Positions 57,320 to 64,000 of a DNA stretch of 64,000 nucleotides are shown in pieces. Made by a program: the position numbers and the translations under genes. The notes under the pieces were generated by a model. That model saw only the letters and a program-made list of their open reading frames with translations. It searched no databases and was not told the DNA's origin. Numbering within the stretch: position 1 is the first letter of the stretch; each line of letters begins with the position of its first letter. Origin of the DNA: Trissonchulus latispiculum (taxonomy: Eukaryota > Nematoda > Enoplea > Enoplida > Ironidae); the NCBI GenBank assembly GCA_030248195.1, contig JASAND010003992.1, forward strand, positions 18,288-82,287, in the 5' to 3' direction.

Positions 57320-58165
57320 TGCATACGAAGGTTTTTTGGGACGGAAAATCGATTCCCGCTATCAGTTTTGCTGCCCGCGTAATCCAAGTTGCTGGGCTGG
57401 TTCCACTTGACTGGCATTTTTTTAGGGTTTTGAAAGGGGGGGGGTTTCCCCCCCCCCCCCCCCTAGGGAGGGGGAAGTGGGGGGGGGGGGCTTCCGAAAA
57501 GTGGGGGGGGGCGAGCCAAATGGAAAATATACCGAAATTTTTAGCGAAAAATTAGCATTTTTAAGGTAAAAACGCAAAAAATCGCTGTTTTTAAGCTTAA
57601 AATGAGCTTATAAGTCCATAAATTAGCTAAAAATTGAGAAAATTTTTGAAAATTTGACCTCAAAAACCTAATTTTTTGAAACTTTTGGACGACCCCCAAA
57701 AAAGTGGGTGGGGGCTTGCCGAAAAGTGGGGGGGGGGGCTCCGAAAAGTGGAGGGGGGAACCGAAAGTGGGGGGGGCCCCACCCCCCCCCACTAAGAAAA
57801 TGCCAGCTTGACCGTCTGAGGGGTCAAGGTAACCGCTTTCCGCAGCAGGTCCATAGTAGGCTTTACTTAGCCTCTCCAAACTTTGTCTATAGGGGTTTTC
57901 TGGTGCGCCCAGCTCATTCCCGATGTCCGTTTTGCCGTCCGACCCACCCATATCTTGCTGTGCTGGTTCCACTTTGCCGTCTGGAGGGTCCGGTCGGTAC
58001 TGACTTCCGGGAACACCATATAGGACTGTACACAGCCACTCAAAACATTGTCTATAGGGGTTTTTTGGTGCGCCCAGCTCATTCCTGGCATCCGTTTTGC
58101 CGTCGGACCACCCATCTTGGTGTGCTGGTTCCACTTTGCCATCTGGAGGGTCAAGTCGGTGGGAG
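57320..58165. repeat. Tandem repeat, about 150-bp unit, three copies, one interrupted
   Basis: Units share GGTTTT(T)TGG..CG near their start, CCGTTTTGCCG, GCTGGTTCCACTT and GCC(G/A)TCTG(A/G)(A/G)GGGTC. The first copy is split by the CTGG-family element at 57411; the other two run 57,870-58,010 and 58,030-58,165. Confidence 0.72.
57411..57806. mobile_element. CTGG-family element, CTGGCAT type
   Basis: Ends CTGGCATTTTTTTAGGG and CTAAGAAAATGCCAG; perfect 5-bp TSD CTTGA (57406-57410 and 57807-57811). The related neighbouring units give the unoccupied form of the site. The interior is colinear with 55254-55606. G and C runs near both ends. Confidence 0.9.
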
Positions 58166-58488
58166 GTCATGTGGTCAAAAATGAAAAGTTTCAAAAGTGG
58201 TCAAATTTGGTATCAAATGAAAGCGCTAAGCAAGCTGAGCAACTTTTGTCATAGAACTGCATGCTCAAAGTGGCTGTAGAGTGCTGTGGTGGGGTGTGGT
58301 GGGGACTTAGAGCGATTTTCGGTCAAAACTAAAATTTTTTAAAAGTGGTCAAATTTGGTACCAAATGAAAGCCCTGAGCGAGCTGAGCAACATTTGTCAT
58401 AGAACTGCGTACCCAAAGTGGCTATGAGTGTAAGCGGTACGAGCTGTGGTTGGCTTGCGCGCTGCTGTTGAAATATATATATATATAT

Positions 58489-58872
58489 TAGGGATGCACC
58501 GGGGCCTGGCCCCGGCCCCGGCCCCGGTAGTCAGGCCCCGGCCCCGGCCCCGGTGGTCAGGCCCCGGTAGCGACCGGGGCCAAAAATTAGCAAAATTTTG
58601 TAAATTTTTGACATTTTTTGACCAAAATTTTGAATTTTCGAAAGTCAAAAAGTGTTACAAATTGTTTGTTTTCTCGCTGATATGAATGAAAACAACGATA
58701 GTAACGTTTGTATATCAAAAATTATTGCAAAATTTAAATTTTCAAGAAAATTTTTGAAAATTTTCGATTTGGACCCCCAATTTCTAGGCCCCGGCCCCGG
58801 CCCCGGCCGGGGCCACGATGAGGTCCCGGCCCCGGCCCCGGCCCCGGTAGTGGCGGCCCCGGTGCATCTCTA
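58489..58872. mobile_element. hAT-like element with CCCCGG-repeat interior
   Basis: Ends TAGGGATGCACCGGGGCC and GGCCCCGGTGCATCTCTA; TSD ATATATAT on both sides (inside AT-repeat tracts, so less decisive). The TAGGG-TGCACC TIR is typical of a hAT subgroup. Both subterminal regions are CCCCGG arrays. No coding capacity. Confidence 0.78.
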
Positions 58873-58893
58873 ATATATATATATATATACGTA

Positions 58894-59422
58894 TAGTCTA
58901 GCGGGAAAAAAACCCACTCGCCAATGCGGGAAAAACCCACCCCCAGTGTGGGCTTACCGGTATGAGCTATCTAGGATTTTAATAGCCTATCTTGAAGAGC
59001 ATCCAAAATAACCCTGGAGGGTGTATTATTGCAGCTCCCGCTGCTTCCCTGCAAATTTTTTGGGACTTTGAAAGTTTTGGAAGTTGGGGTCCGACCAAGT
59101 GCCGAAATTTGTCAATCTTTGCCGAGCCACCCTGAACTACTGGAAAGACCTAGACCAAAGCGGATTATATGTATCCTGGCAACTTGCCAAAAATTTTTTG
59201 GGGTGGATTTTTTCCCACGTATGGGTTTTTCCCGCAGTGGGTTTTTCCCGCCAGTTTGGGACAATTTTTCTCGCTAACGGCACATCCTAGAGAGGTGTTC
59301 TATAGCTCATAAGAAAGCTTACGACTTGGCCTAGCTACCTGTATAATCAGCATTTCGATATGTCAAACCATTAAAAAGTTCTGGCCAAAAATCTGAAATG
59401 TGGGTTTTTTCCCGCTTGACTA
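58894..59422. mobile_element. TA-flanked inverted-repeat element
   Basis: Ends TAGTCTAGCGGGAAAAA and TTTTTCCCGCTTGACTA with TA on both sides (58892-58893, 59423-59424). Inner words AACCCACTCG and AAATGTGGGTTTTTTCC resemble the 10635-11735 element, including GGCCAAAA(A)TC(C/T)GAAA next to the right end. Non-coding. Confidence 0.7.
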
Positions 59423-60470
59423 TATACGTATGTTTTCGTAAGTTCAGGAGCATACATATATATATAAAATAATGGAAAACAAGAACAAGAAGTGCTCCTT
59501 CGTCACATGTAAAATACATATGAGTCTTCGTAGGCAGGTTGTACATAAGCAAAAACTACATAGCCTGTAAAATACATATGAGTTCCGTTGGGAGGTTGTA
59601 AATCAAGTAGTGCGCGTTAGCGCACTACCTAGAATGGGGAAATTAAGGCACTTTGCGCCTTTTTGGAATCTGTTTTCTAATAACTCACGGAGGAGTGGAC
59701 CGATCGGGCTCAAACTCGCTGTGTGAAGAGCCTATGGGCATGGGTACATGCTGTGAAGATTTGAGCCGAATCGGTCCAGCCAATCTCGAGATATGCAAAT
59801 TAGGTGCTTTGGCCGCTTGCATGTTTTCTCCTTTTTTTCCCCACCCTAGAGGTCGGAGGACAAAAAATTTCTATACACTTTTGCTATTTTTGTGGATAGA
59901 ATCCCCCGCAATTCAGGGCGAATTTTTTTCGCGCTAGGACCCCCCCCCATAGGTCTGTGTACTCCTAGGATTTTGCGATTTTGACCCCCCCCCCGGAAAA
60001 TAAGTCCGAAAATTTATTAATCAGTCTACAGAGAGGTGCGCTCAAAGCCTGGTGCTCATATTGGATTTATAGCATCACCCTAACGTGAACATGTGACCTA
60101 AGCGAGGTTTTGCTGGTAGACCTCCTGTGGCGCCCTGGCCAGGGGTCACTAGTTAACGTGTAAAAGGGGGGTCTGGGCCTACGGCGTAGGCAGCCCTATA
60201 CATAAGAGCTGCTGGGCTGAGGTTTCGTATTCGAATAGGAACCCCTATATGGTGAATCTAAATGGCCCATTAGTTTTGCTGTAGCACCTATCCGTGGGGC
60301 TGGGGGGCACCTTGATGGAGGTGGGCCCCTACCGTGTCGCAGGTCCAACTTTAACCTCTTCCATAGAAAGATCCGCTGCAGGTACAGCTTTCATATTGGG
60401 CGTGTGGGGTGGGCTGCGGGAGTACTACAACATAGGCTATAGTAGGTTTCGCCCAGACCCATGTGGCGCC
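59423..60470. other. Unassigned DNA
   Basis: Includes a hairpin TAGTGCGCGTTAGCGCACTA (59,610-59,629) and a twofold TGTAAAATACATATGAG repeat (59,509 and 59,566). No gene was recognised. Confidence 0.45.
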
Positions 60471-60479
60471 CTGGCCAGG

Positions 60480-62480
60480 GGTCCGGACCGTGGACCAGGC
60501 CCAAAATGGCCAAAAATCGCTTTTTCCAAAAGTGGCCAAGTTTGGTATCAAATGAAAGCCCTTGGTGAGGCGAACATTTTTTGTCATTGGAGGACCCCTC
60601 CAAAGTGGCCCCAGCGGCCTGTGGCGCCCTGACCAGGGTCCCGAATGGTCAAAAACCGATTTTTCCAAAAGTGGCCATGTTTGGTATCAAATGAAAGCCC
60701 TTGGTGAGGCGAACATTTTTTCTCATTGGAGGACCCCTCCAAAGTGGCCCCAGCGGCCTGTGGCGCTCTGACCAGGGTCCGGACTGGTCGAAAATCGATT
60801 TTTAAAAAATTTCCAACTTTGGTATCAAATGAAAGCCCTTGGTGAGGCGAACATTTTTCTCATTGGAGGACCACTCCAAACTGCTGTGTTTTTTTTGCGA
60901 AAAAAACTGCGAAATTCCGCACTTTTTTTGAAAATTCCGCAACTTTTTTCGGAGCTCTGCGTAAAGTTCCGCAAAAAATTTTAGCCTCGAGTAGAAATTT
61001 TCAGCTATTTCTGATAATAAATCCAGGTGTTTCCGGTACTTTTTGCAGAAAATTTCAAAAAAATTTTCGCGCCTTCGGCGCGTATTTTTATATTGTAGAC
61101 ACCTTTCAGTCTTATGATAGGACTCTTGTCCGAGATATGTAGAATACTTTGTAGTGAAAGCTTATCCAATAAAATTCTTTTCGCATAAACTAATTTTCTA
61201 AAATACCTGAAGAAGTACACATCGTAACCACTCTGAAGTATGCATTTGTTGAACAAAGTCGTGGATATACGTACTTACATATATACGTACATAACCTGTT
61301 TAGACACCAAAGTGCACAAGAATAACCCAAAATCTTTGCTAAATCGCTCGAAAAAATAGATTTTCAAGCTTGAATTTTCCGGAATCATCTAGCTTTTGCT
61401 GGAGGCTGTCACCCCCAGCCTTTTAAAATTTGTGCTTTTTATCTTGGCGTTGTGCTTCATTATGATTGCTCTGTTCTTTCTATTTTTACTATTTTTCGGA
61501 GATCTTTCAATCTGCTTTTAATTTTAAAATGTTGTATATATATATATATAAATGTTCCCAAACCAAATTTTATACTAATTTTCCCTGTGGCAGCTTTGGT
61601 TTTTCTGGCTGCCGAAATCAAAATTTCGACTGTTTCTATTCAGGATTTTTTACAGTTTTACAAAATTTTCTCAGCTTCTGGGGGGCTCCGCCCCCCAGAA
61701 CCCCCCGCATTTTCACCTGTAACTTTATATTCTTGTCAAAAACATTCGTCGTATATATATACATACACATGCTTCGACTTAGGAAAAATAGTTGTAAAAG
61801 CTTGGTTCTACTATTCGTTAAATGTTAAAAATGCGTTCAAATACAACATAATCAATAAAATTCATTAGTTATCATTGCAAAACTAAAAAATATGAATTTC
61901 GCAATTTTTTGCGAAGTTCCGCAAAAAATTTTGGAGGACTGCGTAAAAGTTCGCAAAAAGTTTCGACGAAAAAAAAACACAGCTCCAAAGTAATCCCAGC
62001 GGCCTGTGGCGCCCTGACCAGGGTCCCGAATGGTCAAAAATCGATTTTTTGAAAATTTTCCAAGTTTGGTATCAAATGAAAGCCCTTGGTGAGGCGCGAT
62101 CATTTTTGTCATTGGAGGACCCCTCCAAAGTGGGCCTGTGGCGCCCTGACCAGGGTCCCGAATGGTCAAAAATCGATTTTTTTAAAATTTTCCAAGTTTG
62201 GTATCAAATGAAAGCCCTTGGTGAGGCGCGATCATTTTTTGTCATTGGAGGACCCCTCCAAAGTGGCCCCAGCGGCCTGTGGCGCCATGACCAGGGTAGG
62301 GACTGGTCAAAAATCGATTTTTTAAAAGTTTCCGACTTTGGTATCAAATGAACGCCCTTGGTGAGGCGAACATTTTTTCTCATTGGAGGACCCCTCCAAC
62401 GTGGTCCCAGCGGCCTGTGGTGCCCTGACTAGGGTCCCGACCGGTCCAAAGTTGGTGTTTTAAAAATTTTCTAAGTTTGG
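60480..62480 (+). repeat. Tandem repeat, 138-bp unit, about seven copies, interrupted
   Basis: TTTGGTATC recurs at 60541, 60680, 60818, 62065, about 62197, about 62337 and 62475. The unit includes ATCAAATGAAAGCCCTTGG, GGAGGACCCCTCCAAAG and GGCCTGTGGCGCCCTGACC. The 1247-bp gap between 60818 and 62065 equals one 138-bp unit plus the 1101-bp inserted element plus 8 bp of duplicated target. Confidence 0.9.
60882..61982. mobile_element. hAT-like element inserted in the 138-bp array
   Basis: Left end (TG)CTGTGTTTTTTTTGCG and right end AAAAAAAAACACAG; flanks CTCCAAAC (60874-60881) and CTCCAAAG (61983-61990), an 8-bp TSD with one mismatch. The interior contains CTGGGGGGCTCCGCCCCCCAG (61678-61698). 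No transposase. Parts recur inverted at 62.8-63.6 kb. Confidence 0.8.
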
Positions 62481-62715
62481 TATCAGGCAAAAGTGGCTCA
62501 AATTCGCATAAACGAGCCTGCTATTTAGATTTCTGTGTCCCCACGCGGCGCCGCTATCCCCTCCTCCTTCCGCACATCATCAGCCATTCAGCAAATTGCG
62601 TTAAACACTCATTTGCGTTCTCAAATTCGCATACGCATTTTAAAACTCTGGGTCCCCCCGCGGCGCCGCTACCCCCCCCCCCCTTTCGCACATTATCAGC
62701 CATTCAGAAAATTGC

Positions 62716-62790
62716 GGGGGGGGGGGGGGGGGGGAGGGGGGGGTGGGGGGGGGGGAGGGGAGGGGGGGGGGGGGGGGGGGAGAGGGGGGT
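62716..62790 (+). repeat. Long G tract
   Basis: About 70 bases nearly all G, broken by single A or T. Many possible four-stranded (G-quadruplex) arrangements. A sequencing or assembly error in its length is likely. Confidence 0.85.
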
Positions 62791-63640
62791 CTCAAAAATT
62801 TTTTTGGAAGACTAACAAAAAATTACGAAATTCATATTTTTAGTTTTGCAATGATATGTGGTGATTATGTTTGAACTTTTTTAACAGGTACAACCTAATT
62901 GAACCGAAAACACAACTATTTTCCTAAGTCTACAGGCAGACAATTGTTTTTTGACAAATACTAAAGTTTTTGGTGTGTACGGTAATTTTGTGAAACGTAA
63001 ATCCTGGACGAAAACAGTCGAAAATTTTGATTTTCATTTTTGGCCGAAAACCTGCAGAAAATTAGTATAAAATTTGGGTGACTACATATATTTATATATA
63101 TACAACATTTTTTAAAATTAAAAGCGAAATTGAAAGATCTCCGAAAAAAAACAAAAAAATGGCAACATAAAAACACAAACACAAAGGCACAAGTTGACAG
63201 CCTTAACAAAAAATATTCAGGCTTGAAAATCCCTATTTTGAGCGACCTTTAAAGATTTTGGGTTGATGCTTGTGCTGCGACAGTACTAAACGTTGTGTAC
63301 GTAGCTACATGCAAGTACGTATATCCACGACTTTTGTTTTGGAAATGCATACTTCAGGGGGGGAATGATTTTACGTGTGTACTCTTCGAACATTTTATGC
63401 AACACATTGGACTTTCGCTACAAGTATTCTCGAGCCGAGTACTATAAAACCAAGACTGAAAAGGTACAATAAGCGCCGAGCTGTATTTTTTTGAAATTTT
63501 TTCTGCAAAAATTTTCCTAGTTATTATCGGAAATAGCTGAAAATTTCTCGAAGATAGAAATTTTTTTTGCGGAACTTACGCAGAGCTCCAAGACGAGACG
63601 TTGCCGAATTTGTCGCAGTTTGCCATACAACGGAGTGGTC
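62791..63640 (-). repeat. Inverted partial relative of the 60882-61982 element
   Basis: AAAGATCTCCGAAAA (63,133) and the poly-TA ACAACATTTTTTAAAATTAA region mirror 61,490-61,550. CGCAGAGCTCC (63,580) mirrors GGAGCTCTGCG (60,952). TTTTAGTTTTGCAATGATA (62,840) mirrors 61,867-61,885. The ends were not fixed. Confidence 0.65.
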
Positions 63641-64000
63641 CTCCAATAATTCGCGGGAACTTTTCATTTTGATACCAAGTTGGAAATTTAAAAATCGATT
63701 TTCGGTCCACAATTTTTAGTCACGTGAAAAATCCTGTTGATACAAAACATGGCGCACTGGGTTTTTATTCGGGACTTCCAGAGCCGGAAATTTTTGGTGA
63801 GCTCGACATGTTCGCCTCACCAGAACTTCATTGTTGGCCACTTTTTCAGCGATTTTTGGCCATTTTTGGCCTGATTGGTCGGCCACCAGCTAGCGGTAGC
63901 GTGCTCCACCCGGCACACCCAACTATGAAGCTGGCACCACAGCGATCTACTTCTTCGAACGAGACCCAGGTGCCCCAGACCATTAGGCCTACCGTATACA
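63641..64000. other. Unassigned DNA with an inverted 138-bp-array fragment
   Basis: At 63,638-63,710 the words AGTGGTCCTCCAAT, CATTTTGATACCAA and AAAAATCGATTTTCGGTCC are the reverse complement of the array unit. The rest is unassigned; no gene continues off the window end. Confidence 0.5.

Noticed and set aside
57541..58194. A 217-codon minus-strand frame overlapping the 150-bp tandem units and the CTGG element.
   Set aside because: It runs through a transposon boundary and repeated units; the repeated PPDGKVEPA-like words simply reflect the tandem repeat.

Overview
The window looks like animal nuclear DNA. It has two intron-containing protein genes, a BEL/Pao retrotransposon (a superfamily known only from metazoans), a Ty3/Gypsy element, a LINE fragment and many small DNA transposons without coding capacity. 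I cannot name the species; an invertebrate is most likely. Most of the 64 kb is mobile or repetitive DNA, and many elements could be closed to the base because both terminal inverted repeats and the target-site duplication (TSD) are visible.

Host genes, both on the minus strand. (1) 3743-8920: a complete five-exon SLC39A7/ZIP7 (Catsup/KE4) zinc transporter, 484 aa, with HNFTD and HEVPHE metal-site motifs. One intron is of the GC-AG class and two introns carry small transposons. (2) 18079-19884: a complete two-exon SLC17-type anion transporter (sialin/vesicular transporter group), 490 aa. No other host gene is supported.

Layout. 1-3.7 kb: unassigned DNA with small foldback and hAT-like elements. 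3.7-8.9 kb: ZIP7. 9.0-13.5 kb: dense cluster of non-autonomous hAT-like elements (ends CATAGGTG, 8-bp TSD), G/C-homopolymer elements with CTGG ends, and a nested TA-flanked element. 14.9-16.1 kb: a repeat whose inverted relative lies at 38.9-40.5 kb. 16.9-17.6 kb: foldback element with 10-bp TSD. 18.1-19.9 kb: SLC17 gene. 22.6-35.0 kb: a 12.4-kb BEL/Pao element (LTRs 270/271 bp, TSD AGCCA). Its pol 3' half is replaced by a tandem array of shuffled pol pieces, and its env-like region is split by a 3.4-kb foldback element carrying about 40 copies of a 49-bp repeat. 35.0-36.5 kb: an inverted arm of the same foldback family, then a 72-74-bp minisatellite. 37.1-44.2 kb: four TTAA-flanked inverted-repeat elements, one nested and two sharing a TTAA. 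44.7-49.8 kb: transposons nested up to three deep, including an internally deleted Gypsy element whose integrase is interrupted. 49.9-50.9 kb: two tandem arrays. 52.5-55.1 kb: a LINE reverse-transcriptase fragment split by a TA-flanked element. 55.2-64 kb: more small elements, a 138-bp tandem array interrupted by a 1.1-kb element, and a long G tract.

The two host genes have no visible functional link. The main story is serial nested transposition. The best candidates for something undescribed are the 49-bp-repeat foldback family and the family of short homopolymer-rich elements (TIR CTGG..., 5-bp TSD, conserved CCGGCTTCGCCGG hairpin). Coordinates of elements with TSDs should be accurate to a few bases; array limits are approximate.
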